Below are positions 17,005 through 24,821 of a stretch of DNA of 64,000 nucleotides, one piece after another. Origin of the DNA: Bacilli bacterium (lineage in GTDB: Bacteria > Bacillota_I > Bacilli_A > RFN20 > CAG-826); contig JAKVOO010000001.1 in the NCBI GenBank assembly GCA_022482735.1, positions 615,699 to 679,698 of the forward strand, given 5' to 3'. Numbering within the stretch: position 1 is the first letter of the stretch; the number at the start of each line of letters is the position of its first letter. The translations under genes and the position numbers were made by a program. Below the pieces are notes generated by a model. The model was not told where the DNA came from. It did no database searches and saw only the letters and a list, made by a program, of their open reading frames with translations.

Positions 17005-17619
17005 CTAGCGGCGAACGACAAATGATATCGTTTTAAGAAGGAGTTTCAGATCCATCAAAAACGATATCTTTTTATTATACTCACCATCAAACTTTGCTTT
17101 TTCTTCAATTCGAAAATACCGGAGAGAATTTATTTGTGCTAAACCGGTCAAACCGGGCCTTAATAAATAGGAGCCATTTGTTTTTCTAAGTTTTAACAAA
17201 TCCTTATCAACCGATATCGCGGGACGTGGTCCAATAAATGACATATCCCCTTTTACGATATTAAGCAATTGCGGGAGTTCATCCAAACCGCTTTTACGGA
17301 GAAAGTAGCGAAATCCTCCAATAGCTTTTTTGTCGATAATCAACTCCTCAGAAGTTACATAACTTGGCATGGAGATTGGTAGGGTGCGAAATTTAAAGAG
17401 CGTAAAGTTTTTTTCGTTAGCGCCTACTCTTGTTTGAGCAAAACAAGGATGTCCTTTGTTTTGGAAAAGTAAAACAATCGTGATAAGTAGAAATAGGGGG
17501 GATAAGATTATCAGTGACAATAAAGAAAAAATAAAATCAAAGAACCTTTTTATAACGTAATTATAAAAATAATTCCCAACCCTAATTGATTGTCTGTTAC
17601 TTAGAGTAGTTTTTTCCAT
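17005..17619 (-). CDS. Priming sugar-phosphate transferase (bacterial sugar transferase family)
   Basis: 204 residues, the short single-domain form. One membrane anchor (FFDFIFSLLSLIILSPLFLLITIVLLF in halves) is followed by family motifs: TLFKFRT, a GLDELPQLLNIVKGDMSFIGPRPA block, and RPGLTGLAQINSLR. These enzymes move a sugar 1-phosphate from a UDP-sugar to undecaprenyl phosphate, starting repeat-unit synthesis. In L-FucNAc clusters the sugar is often a 2-acetamido or bacillosamine-type sugar; the substrate here is unknown. Its start overlaps the upstream glycosyltransferase by 19 bases, so it is in the same operon. Confidence 0.92.
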   Translation of the reverse strand: MEKTTLSNRQSIRVGNYFYNYVIKRFFDFIFSLLSLIILSPLFLLITIVLLFQNKGHPCFAQTRVGANEKNFTLFKFRTLPISMPSYVTSEELIIDKKAIGGFRYFLRKSGLDELPQLLNIVKGDMSFIGPRPAISVDKDLLKLRKTNGSYLLRPGLTGLAQINSLRYFRIEEKAKFDGEYNKKISFLMDLKLLLKTISFVVRR

Positions 17620-18791
17620 AATGCAATATTTCTTTCTTTAGCATAGTATTTTTCTAAGGCTGAATCGCCTTGAAACGCGGGTCTTTTTTGTAAATCAGAT
17701 AATACGGCGGCTAATTTCATGTAGTCACCACAATTAACGATATAATTCCCTTGCTTAAAGGATTCGGCATACTTCGATTTTTCGTCAACAATTAAAATCA
17801 TTGGTTTTTGAGCCATAACACACATTGATGTTTTGGAAGGACAAGCGGAAAAAATTGCCCCTGGTTTTAAAGATATAAGGTTATAATCCGCTAAAAGGTA
17901 GAGCCATTCAGCTTCTTCCTGACTAACCCGCGGGTAAAAAGCAATATTCTTTAAATGGTGCTTTTTCAGCAACTTAAAAAGCTGTTTTTGTTTTGATCCG
18001 GAACCGACAATGGAAATTTTCACCTGATTATCGGTTTCATTTATTCTTTTCGCCGCTTTAACGATAACCCCCATATCTTGGAACACGCCGAGATTACCGA
18101 TATAAAAGGCATTTACTTTGGAACTATCAAATTCGATTTTCTTTTTTAAAGTTTGTAAATCATAGTCCTCTTCGTCAGGTAACTTTGACTGTACGCGCGG
18201 CCAATTGGGAATGACATGTATTTTGGCGGATGGAATTCCTTTTTTTAACAATGAATTCCTTATATCCATGGATATAACGACAATGTTGTCTACTCTTTTT
18301 AGAGCTTTCATCAAAATTATGTTTAACGGACGATAAAAAAGGCTCTTGGGCTTAAAAAGAATATCCGGATATAAATCATGAATATGATAGATCAACTCAG
18401 TATTTCTTTTTTTTGCAAATCGACTCACCGCGCGCAGTAAAAAAAGCGGTGGGGTCGAGGGAATAACAATTTTATCAACTTGCCCAAGCTTATTTAATAT
18501 CTTTATCTCTTTACGAACAAGCGATAGCATTCTTAAAAAACGTCCAAAAAAGGAGTTTTTAAACCCGGTGAAACATTTGAAGCGATATATTTTTCCATAT
18601 TCATTCTCTTCGTAAGCAATAGAAAACTTTTCAATCTGGCTTTTGCTCACTCCGCGAATAGGAAAAGGAGCGATAATGATGTTCTCATTATTCTTTTCCT
18701 TACTGGCTAAAAGCAAATCGTAAAAAAGATAGGTGCTAGAAAATATTTCTGGAATAAAATACTGTGATAAAAAAACAACTCTCATCATCAT
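17601..18791 (-). CDS. Glycosyltransferase family 4 (WbuB-like)
   Basis: 396 residues, GT-B fold. N-terminal LSQYFIPEIFSSTYLFYDLL and C-terminal VSQEEAEWLYLLADYNLISLKPGAIFSACPSKTSMCVMAQKP match the GT4 pattern seen in WbuB, the L-FucNAc transferase that accompanies CapE/F/G or FnlA/B/C genes. HIHDLYPDI and VIPNWPR are also typical of that subgroup. It would add L-FucNAc, or a related amino sugar, to the lipid-linked acceptor. It lies 12 bases after the CapE gene and overlaps the priming transferase. Donor identity is inferred from the pathway genes. Confidence 0.85.
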   Translation of the reverse strand: MMMRVVFLSQYFIPEIFSSTYLFYDLLLASKEKNNENIIIAPFPIRGVSKSQIEKFSIAYEENEYGKIYRFKCFTGFKNSFFGRFLRMLSLVRKEIKILNKLGQVDKIVIPSTPPLFLLRAVSRFAKKRNTELIYHIHDLYPDILFKPKSLFYRPLNIILMKALKRVDNIVVISMDIRNSLLKKGIPSAKIHVIPNWPRVQSKLPDEEDYDLQTLKKKIEFDSSKVNAFYIGNLGVFQDMGVIVKAAKRINETDNQVKISIVGSGSKQKQLFKLLKKHHLKNIAFYPRVSQEEAEWLYLLADYNLISLKPGAIFSACPSKTSMCVMAQKPMILIVDEKSKYAESFKQGNYIVNCGDYMKLAAVLSDLQKRPAFQGDSALEKYYAKERNIALWKKLL

Positions 18792-18803
18792 CCCCGCTTT
18801 CCA

Positions 18804-19814
18804 TCAAAGCAAATGCAACTCCTGAAGGAGATTTTTAATCTCCGTCAAACTCAATTGTTTCGTATTCTGCGATGTGTACATCTTTTCCAATCCATCATCA
18901 TCGTATCCTTGAGAAACATATTTATCATAATTTAAATCGCGATTGTCCGCTTTAATACAGAAAAAATCCGGGTACTCTTCCGCGCGAAGCATTTCTTCCG
19001 ATGTAATGAGAACTTCATCAACTTTCTCTCCGTGACGGGTTCCGATATAAGTTTTTCCACCCTTGCCTTTAGTCAAATCAATTATTGCATCCGCTAAAGT
19101 CTCAATATCCACGGCGGGGCCTTTTTTAATAAAAGTATCACCTTGTTGCCCATTCTCAAAAGCATATAAAACCAGTTCAACGGCATCATCCAGACTCATC
19201 ATGAATCGCGTCATGCGCGGATTGGTAATTGTAAGCGGGCGATTATTATGTGCTTGTTCAACAAAAAGTGGAATTACACTTCCGCGACTTCCCATAACAT
19301 TTCCATATCTTGTCAGGCAAAAAACAGTATCGCCAGTTATCATTTGCCGTGAACGCGCAATAATGTTTTTTTCCATCAAAGCTTTACTCATTCCCATCGC
19401 ATTGATCGGATAAGCAGCTTTGTCTGTTGAAAGAAAAACCGCTTTTTTCACTTTGTTTTCGACACATGCCGTAACAACATTATCACTGCCTATTATATTG
19501 GTCTTAACCGCTTCTAAAGGATAAAATTCACAAGAAGGTACCTGCTTTAACGCCGCGGCATTAAACACGTAATCCACGCCACGAAAAGCGCCGTGAATTG
19601 AGGCGTAGTCGCGAATGTCACCGATGTAGAATTTTAGACGATCATCATCAAATTCCTTACGCATATCATCTTGCTTTTTTTCGTCACGAGAAAGAATTCT
19701 TATTTCTTTGACTCCCAGCTTTAAAAATTTACTTGTCGCGGCATGGCCAAAACTTCCGGTTCCACCAGTTATAAGTACAATTTTACCCGTTAAAACTTGC
19801 TTGCTATTTTCCAT
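18804..19814 (-). CDS. capE: UDP-GlcNAc 4,6-dehydratase/5-epimerase (CapE/FnlA)
   Basis: 336 residues, short-chain dehydrogenase fold. The NAD-binding loop GGTGSFG (17-23) follows KIVLI. The active-site block reads STDKAAYPINAMGMSKALMEK, with Met in place of the usual Tyr of YxxxK, the known feature of the CapE/FlaA1 group. TRYGNVMGSRGSVIPLF and RMTRFMMSLDDAVELV are diagnostic. It makes the first intermediate of UDP-L-FucNAc (and UDP-L-FucNAm-type sugars) from UDP-GlcNAc. CapF and CapG partners are encoded upstream at 22507-23634 and 19830-20951. Pathway complete within 5 kb. Confidence 0.95.
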   Translation of the reverse strand: MENSKQVLTGKIVLITGGTGSFGHAATSKFLKLGVKEIRILSRDEKKQDDMRKEFDDDRLKFYIGDIRDYASIHGAFRGVDYVFNAAALKQVPSCEFYPLEAVKTNIIGSDNVVTACVENKVKKAVFLSTDKAAYPINAMGMSKALMEKNIIARSRQMITGDTVFCLTRYGNVMGSRGSVIPLFVEQAHNNRPLTITNPRMTRFMMSLDDAVELVLYAFENGQQGDTFIKKGPAVDIETLADAIIDLTKGKGGKTYIGTRHGEKVDEVLITSEEMLRAEEYPDFFCIKADNRDLNYDKYVSQGYDDDGLEKMYTSQNTKQLSLTEIKNLLQELHLL

Positions 19815-19829
19815 ATAAATCCTCGCTTT

Positions 19830-20951
19830 TTATTTATGATATATATGCTTGTTGATTATTCGTGTATAATGCGGTATTAAATTAACAACTCGCGAAGAAA
19901 CGTCCTTATAATCATATTCACTTGGAATCTCCAAAGTTATATCTCTACTCAATATCATATCTAGTGCCAAAAGTATTGAATCGGGGGTGTTTCCGCCTAA
20001 AACAACCGTTCCGGACTCCTCCGCTTCTTGTCGCTCATTACTGGTCCGCATCAATACTCCACGAAAATGAAGCAAACCCGCTTCTTCAGCCAAGGTTCCG
20101 CTATCGCTAATAACCGCTTTAGCGGACATTTCAAGGCAGGTATAATCGCTAAAAGATAGGGGCTCTATAATTTTTATTAAAGGATTAGCAAAAACTTTTG
20201 TGGATAAATTGATTTTTTTCCGAGTTCGGGGATGAAGGGAAACAATGATCGGAAGTTGATATTTTTTTGCTACCGCCTCGATTGAAGCGACAACTCCATC
20301 AAGAGTTTTAGCGTCATCAACATTTTCTTCCCGATGAAAGTCAAAAAGAAAATACGCGCCTTTTTCTATATTTAAGGAAGATAAAACAGCACTATGAGAG
20401 ATTTTATCCCGCATGGAATTGATGACCTCTGCCATTGGCGAACCAACAACGAAAATATAACGATCATCTATTCCTTCGTGGATTAGGTTTCTCCGTGCTC
20501 TTTCTGTGTAGGGAAGATTTATGTCACTAATATGATCTACAATCATTCGATTAGTCATTTCCGGGACATTCCAATCCACCGTTCTATTTCCCGCTTCCAT
20601 ATGAAAAAGGGGGATGTGCAGTCTTTTAGCAATTATGGAGGAAAGAGCACTATTCGTATCACCTAAAATCAGCACTGCATCTGGCTTTTCTTTTTCCATA
20701 ACCTCATAAGCTGAAGCGATGATGCTTCCAATATTTGTACCCAAGTTTTCTTTATTAATTTCCAGAAAATAATCGGGCGTTCTTAAATTCAAATCCTCAA
20801 AAAAGATATCTTTTAAACGATGATCATAGTTTTGTCCGGTATGAACCAAAATATGGTCAAAAAACATATCCGCTTTTTTAATTATTTGGGAAAGGCGAAT
20901 TATCTCCGGACGAGTTCCGATGATAGTCATTAATTTAAATTTTTTGGGCAT
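19830..20951 (-). CDS. capG: UDP-N-acetyl sugar 2-epimerase (CapG/FnlC, WecB-like)
   Basis: 373 residues, the usual length for non-hydrolysing UDP-GlcNAc 2-epimerases. Motifs: TIIGTRPEIIRLSQII, VHTGQNYD, LGDTNSALS, HMEAGNR, PEMTNRMIVDHISD, HREENVDD, and SDSGTLAEEAGLL followed by MRTSNERQEAEESGTVVLGG. In the L-FucNAc pathway this enzyme converts UDP-L-PneNAc to UDP-L-FucNAc. It directly precedes CapE in the operon (15 bases). The plain WecB function (UDP-ManNAc for teichoic linkage) is the alternative, but the CapE and CapF neighbours favour CapG. Confidence 0.9.
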   Translation of the reverse strand: MPKKFKLMTIIGTRPEIIRLSQIIKKADMFFDHILVHTGQNYDHRLKDIFFEDLNLRTPDYFLEINKENLGTNIGSIIASAYEVMEKEKPDAVLILGDTNSALSSIIAKRLHIPLFHMEAGNRTVDWNVPEMTNRMIVDHISDINLPYTERARRNLIHEGIDDRYIFVVGSPMAEVINSMRDKISHSAVLSSLNIEKGAYFLFDFHREENVDDAKTLDGVVASIEAVAKKYQLPIIVSLHPRTRKKINLSTKVFANPLIKIIEPLSFSDYTCLEMSAKAVISDSGTLAEEAGLLHFRGVLMRTSNERQEAEESGTVVLGGNTPDSILLALDMILSRDITLEIPSEYDYKDVSSRVVNLIPHYTRIINKHIYHK

Positions 20952-21046
20952 TACTTTTGCTCCTTAGAAATTACATTTAAATTATAAGCATAAAATCGTG
21001 AATTGTCTTAATTTTATTAAAAATACAGACAAATATGCTTCTTTAA

Positions 21047-21083
21047 TAAAAACAGACCGCACTTTATCTATCCCTGCAGTCTG
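21047..21083 (-). terminator. Intrinsic terminator downstream of the Wzz-like gene
   Basis: On the minus strand a nine-base stem (CAGACTGCA pairing TGCGGTCTG, one G-T) with a 13-base loop is followed by TTTTTA. It lies 25 bases past the stop of the Wzz-like gene and may separate it from capG, whose own promoter would then lie in 20952-21046. Confidence 0.65.
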
Positions 21084-21107
21084 TCGTTATTATTTTTTAA
21101 ATTACCC

Positions 21108-22406
21108 CTATTTAACTAAAACTGTAATCGGCAATGCATTTTCCTTAATCGTTGCCAGCCGGTTAAATGATTCAGTAAACTGCTTTTTATTATCAACTCC
21201 AGCAACAACCGGTAAAACAATCGCATCAGCATATTTGCCAAGAAGAAGAGGAATACTATCATTAACTACGTTGTTCGTATTAATAATTATATAATCGAAT
21301 TCCGAAATCAGTTTGATAATGTAACTGTCAACTTTTTGCGATTTAAGACTGTCAATCAAATAAGGGCTATCCGGCATACTAATGTACGCAACTCCATTTT
21401 CACTTGCAATCTCTTTTGCACTTCCTTCAGCCAGGCTAACGATATCGGAAGAATGATTTTTAACTTCATTGGCGGTATCAATAATAAGCGTTTTCTTTCC
21501 ATTTAAAGCATAAACTTTTGCTAAATCGCTGGCTAAATGAACTCCCAAGTAGTTGGGTTTAATCTGCGAAAGCAAGATCGTTCTTACTTGTTTATTAAGA
21601 ACCGAACCATCTATGAAATTTTGAAGGTCGAGAATAGAATCGGCTTGATAAGGACCATTTGTTTTCGGCCTAAATAAATCTTTTAGCGTTTGAAGAGAAA
21701 AAATCTCTTTAAGTGATTTCTTTTTCTTATCGCTATTTAATAAGAATATTTCCCGAAAGCCAAAATCAAACACATCGCTTTTGCCGCGAATAACGCCCTT
21801 ATCGATGTCAATGTAAGCAAAAACAAAAGTTGATATCACGAAAAACGCCAAAGAAAAAGCCAGCACGATAATCTTTTTGGAAGTTCCCGTGTAAGCGTAT
21901 GATGATGCCTTTTGATAAATAGATACATTAGGAGCAATTGCACTAAAAGAATCATTATTTGAAAGAAAATCTATATACGTGTCGATAGACTCATTAATAA
22001 CTTTAACAACGATTGACGGATCGCTTGACGAAAAACTGACCGCATAAGTACGTGAACTATTCGCCACAGCATTGGAAGAAATACCGCTAATTATATCTTG
22101 AGTTGTAATTGCTTTTCCGTTTGCAAATGTTATTTCTAGATTTTCCACCACCCGTTCGGCTACGATCGACGATGAAAATGTCGAATTCAAAGTATTAGCA
22201 ATTTCCGAATTAATCGTATTTTTGTATGTTAAGTATCCTGTAGCCGTATACTTTGGTGTGACAAATCTACTTGAGTATGTAACCCCGGCAATAACGCCAA
22301 TTAGCGTTATGAGAATTATTTTCCATAAATTACGCCAGAAGATACGAAAAAGCTCGCCAACCGAAAGGCCTCTATTTTCTTCGCCAATAAGCCCATTTTC
22401 CATCAT
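21108..22406 (-). CDS. Wzz-type chain-length protein fused to a degenerate BY-kinase domain
   Basis: 432 residues. Residues about 15-200 form a Wzz/CapA unit: first helix LWKIILITLIGVIAGVTYSS, beta-rich extracytoplasmic part, second helix IIVLAFSLAFFVISTFVFAYID. The C-terminal 180 residues have the shape of a bacterial tyrosine kinase (BY-kinase): RTILLSQIKPNYLGVHLASDLAKVY, KTLIIDTANEV (Walker A' position), FDYIIINTNNVV (Walker B position). The P-loop GxxxxGKS/T is absent, the Walker A' aspartates are weakened, and there is no C-terminal Tyr cluster, so this looks like a pseudokinase. It probably controls chain length without phosphorylation. Confidence 0.82.
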   Translation of the reverse strand: MMENGLIGEENRGLSVGELFRIFWRNLWKIILITLIGVIAGVTYSSRFVTPKYTATGYLTYKNTINSEIANTLNSTFSSSIVAERVVENLEITFANGKAITTQDIISGISSNAVANSSRTYAVSFSSSDPSIVVKVINESIDTYIDFLSNNDSFSAIAPNVSIYQKASSYAYTGTSKKIIVLAFSLAFFVISTFVFAYIDIDKGVIRGKSDVFDFGFREIFLLNSDKKKKSLKEIFSLQTLKDLFRPKTNGPYQADSILDLQNFIDGSVLNKQVRTILLSQIKPNYLGVHLASDLAKVYALNGKKTLIIDTANEVKNHSSDIVSLAEGSAKEIASENGVAYISMPDSPYLIDSLKSQKVDSYIIKLISEFDYIIINTNNVVNDSIPLLLGKYADAIVLPVVAGVDNKKQFTESFNRLATIKENALPITVLVK

Positions 22407-22440
22407 ATTATTCTCCCGTTATAAAAACTAAATCGAATAT

Positions 22441-22469
22441 ATTTTATCATTTATGCTTAAAAACTTTAA
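22441..22469 (-). promoter_or_regulatory. Predicted promoter of the Wzz-like gene
   Basis: Minus-strand TTAAAG (22464-22469), 17-base spacer, TAAAAT (22441-22446), 35 bases before the start. An adjacent small AAGAT/ATCTT hairpin could terminate capF. Moderate match only. Confidence 0.4.
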
Positions 22470-22506
22470 GATGTTTTATCTTTTTACCTAGCAATTTTAA
22501 CTTTTT

Positions 22507-23634
22507 TTATAAACCATCCTTTTCTTCATCAGCAGTATAGGTATCTAAATTGTCCTCATCATACAGTCGACTGGCATAAATAAGAACCATCAGCGGAGAA
22601 GAAGAAGCATTAATTAATCTATGCGAAAAGCCGGGCATGATATCTATCATCTGTTTTTCATTTCCGTCTAAATTGAACGAAAAAGAAGCATTATTTATAA
22701 CATTTTTAACCTCGAGTTTTCCTTTTCCTTTAAGAACGATAAATCGTTCCCACTTGCTCATATGGTAGTGATTACCTTTTATTTGATGTGGGTTGACAAC
22801 ATTAAGCGCAAATTGTCCGCCGATTGGAGCTCTGATTAATTCCATGAAACTACCGCGATTATCGCTATGCGATTGGATAGGACGCTCCCACATAGTAAAG
22901 GGAATGTAACTTAACAAAGTGGCCAGAAGACTTACATCAAGCTGATTGCTATAATCTCCAATCAAAGTGTTGTTATTATACATTTTATATATTTCTTCCA
23001 GTCGGACAAATAACTGCTCCGCCGTTAGGGGTGCCCCTTTTTTAACGGAAATAATCTTTCCTAATTGATCACTATGTTCATTTCTATCATATTCCATAAG
23101 CAAATCTATTAAATCATCGATATAAAAATAGGTTTTGACATCCTGTTTGTTGATAAACGGCGGCTTTATTTCACGGATAATGCAATCGGAAAAAGTAGCG
23201 ACAACCGAATGATGATTTATCTTTGCCCATTTTCCAAAAATATTTGGCAAACGCAAAATATAGATTGGATAGCCACTCATTTCAAAGAAGCTTTTTAGAA
23301 CATCTTCCGCTTCTTTCTTGCTCTTTCCATATTCACTATGGATCTCATCCGCCTGTAAAGAGGAAGCAAACAAAAGTGGAATTCTTATCGATGTCTGTTT
23401 TAGCGCCTTAACCACTGATTCGGCAAAGGTTTTATTGTCACTAAAATTTCCTTGCTCCGATCGATTAACCCCTGCCAGTAAAAAGATAAAATCACTTTTA
23501 TCAATTAAAAGAGGAAGCTTTGTTAAATCATCGTTATGGTGAAAAACAAAAACTTGATGCCCTTTTCCTTTGAGATAGGCAGCAAGATTAATTCCGATAA
23601 ATCCACCGCCGCCAATAAGAAGATATTTGCTCAT
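22507..23634 (-). CDS. capF: UDP-2-acetamido-2,6-dideoxy-hexulose reductase/epimerase (CapF/FnlB)
   Basis: 375 residues, two domains as in CapF. The N-terminal SDR part (about 1-245) starts LLIGGGGFIGINLAAYL and holds SEYGKSKKEAED (YxxxK) and LRLPNIFGKW. The C-terminal cupin (about 250-370) has SHSDNRGSFMEL, KGNHYHMSKWERF with the metal-binding His pair and Glu, and MPGFSHRLIN. It carries out the epimerase and NADPH-dependent reductase steps of UDP-L-FucNAc synthesis between CapE and CapG. Its start overlaps the upstream glycosyltransferase by four bases, so it is transcribed from there. The end is separated from the Wzz-like gene by 100 bases. Confidence 0.94.
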   Translation of the reverse strand: MSKYLLIGGGGFIGINLAAYLKGKGHQVFVFHHNDDLTKLPLLIDKSDFIFLLAGVNRSEQGNFSDNKTFAESVVKALKQTSIRIPLLFASSLQADEIHSEYGKSKKEAEDVLKSFFEMSGYPIYILRLPNIFGKWAKINHHSVVATFSDCIIREIKPPFINKQDVKTYFYIDDLIDLLMEYDRNEHSDQLGKIISVKKGAPLTAEQLFVRLEEIYKMYNNNTLIGDYSNQLDVSLLATLLSYIPFTMWERPIQSHSDNRGSFMELIRAPIGGQFALNVVNPHQIKGNHYHMSKWERFIVLKGKGKLEVKNVINNASFSFNLDGNEKQMIDIMPGFSHRLINASSSPLMVLIYASRLYDEDNLDTYTADEEKDGL

Positions 23635-24821
23635 ATTTTTTCCTCCATAACCTGGTTAAAATAAGCCAAATAGTTTTTGCGGAAACCATCGATATCAAAT
23701 TTGGTGTCTAAAGATACGTGATCACGCATTGCGAAAAGCCGATTGTTTATGAACGCCAGGATTTTTTCGAAACGAAGCGGGTCGCCACTTTGGAGCAAAA
23801 GGCCATTATTTTTATTTATAATTTCCCTGTTCCCACCCACATCATAAGCAATTATCGGGGTTCCATTTGCGAGGGCCTCTAGATTTATCGAGGGGAAGTT
23901 GTCACCGATACTGGGGTTAAAAACTACGCTAGATGAACGATATAAATGCTTTATTTCTTCCTTATCGGCGATAAAGCCAATCGTTTTTACCCGCCGATCA
24001 AGATTAATATTGCCCTTAATTTTTCCGACTAAAATAATTTCTTGGTCCGCATTTAAAAGGCTCGCCAGATGATTGATGTCCTTTATGTTCTTGCGAAAAT
24101 CCCAGACATTGGCAATAGCGAGGATGGTTGTAATGGGCTTCTCGAAAGAAACTTCCTTTTTATGAAGCAACGGGACCTGACTACTTATGCCGTTATGGAT
24201 AACTGAACTCGGATATGCGCTTAAAAATGATGACTTTAGTTGTCCTTGCATATAATTTGAAGGGCAGATGAAATGAAGTCGCAGCGCACGCGTAAATATT
24301 TGTTTTTTTAAAAGATAATTCCGCTTTGAACGGTCGATGAAAGATGCCGGGTAATCCCTGCGTCCCGGGCATTGATAACAGGCGGTTTTATACTTCGCAC
24401 ATTGATAAGTATCAGGAAAAGGACAATGACCAGTAAAAGCCCAACTATCATGAAGCGTCCAAATAACTTTAATCTTTTCTTCTTGAAAGTAAGCAAATAG
24501 TAATGAATATGATAAATAATGACCGTGAAGATTATGAATATTGACCACGTCGGGATGGAAAACCTTTAACTCGTTAACTAAGCGCTTTGTGGTTAAACGC
24601 GAATAAGCCCCTTCTTTGTCAAACAGAAAAGCCATAGTCTTATGCCATAACAGTGAAGTAATTCCTTCAATTTTAATGGCCTCTTGCTTATCAACCTTTT
24701 GGCCGCGTCCATAGAAAACCCTGACTTCATGTCCTTGCTGACGACAATACTGCGCCAATTCAAAAACAAGATCGCCGGTGCTTCCGCTATGATAAAAAGA
24801 ATTGATGAAAGCTATTTTCAT
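23631..24821 (-). CDS. Glycosyltransferase family 4
   Basis: 396 residues, GT-B fold. Features: NSFYHSGSTGDLVFELAQYC at the start, HDSWAFTGHCPFPDTYQC (as in WcaI/WcaC-like colanic acid type enzymes), IHNGI, and the donor-site SIGDNFPSINLEALANGTPIIAYDVGG (E-x7-E region). A four-Cys segment (CPFPDTYQC, ACYQCPGR) may bind a metal. It overlaps the next gene capF by four bases and the upstream fusion gene by four. It adds one sugar of the repeat unit; donor and acceptor are unknown. Confidence 0.88.
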   Translation of the reverse strand: MKIAFINSFYHSGSTGDLVFELAQYCRQQGHEVRVFYGRGQKVDKQEAIKIEGITSLLWHKTMAFLFDKEGAYSRLTTKRLVNELKVFHPDVVNIHNLHGHYLSYSLLFAYFQEEKIKVIWTLHDSWAFTGHCPFPDTYQCAKYKTACYQCPGRRDYPASFIDRSKRNYLLKKQIFTRALRLHFICPSNYMQGQLKSSFLSAYPSSVIHNGISSQVPLLHKKEVSFEKPITTILAIANVWDFRKNIKDINHLASLLNADQEIILVGKIKGNINLDRRVKTIGFIADKEEIKHLYRSSSVVFNPSIGDNFPSINLEALANGTPIIAYDVGGNREIINKNNGLLLQSGDPLRFEKILAFINNRLFAMRDHVSLDTKFDIDGFRKNYLAYFNQVMEEKI

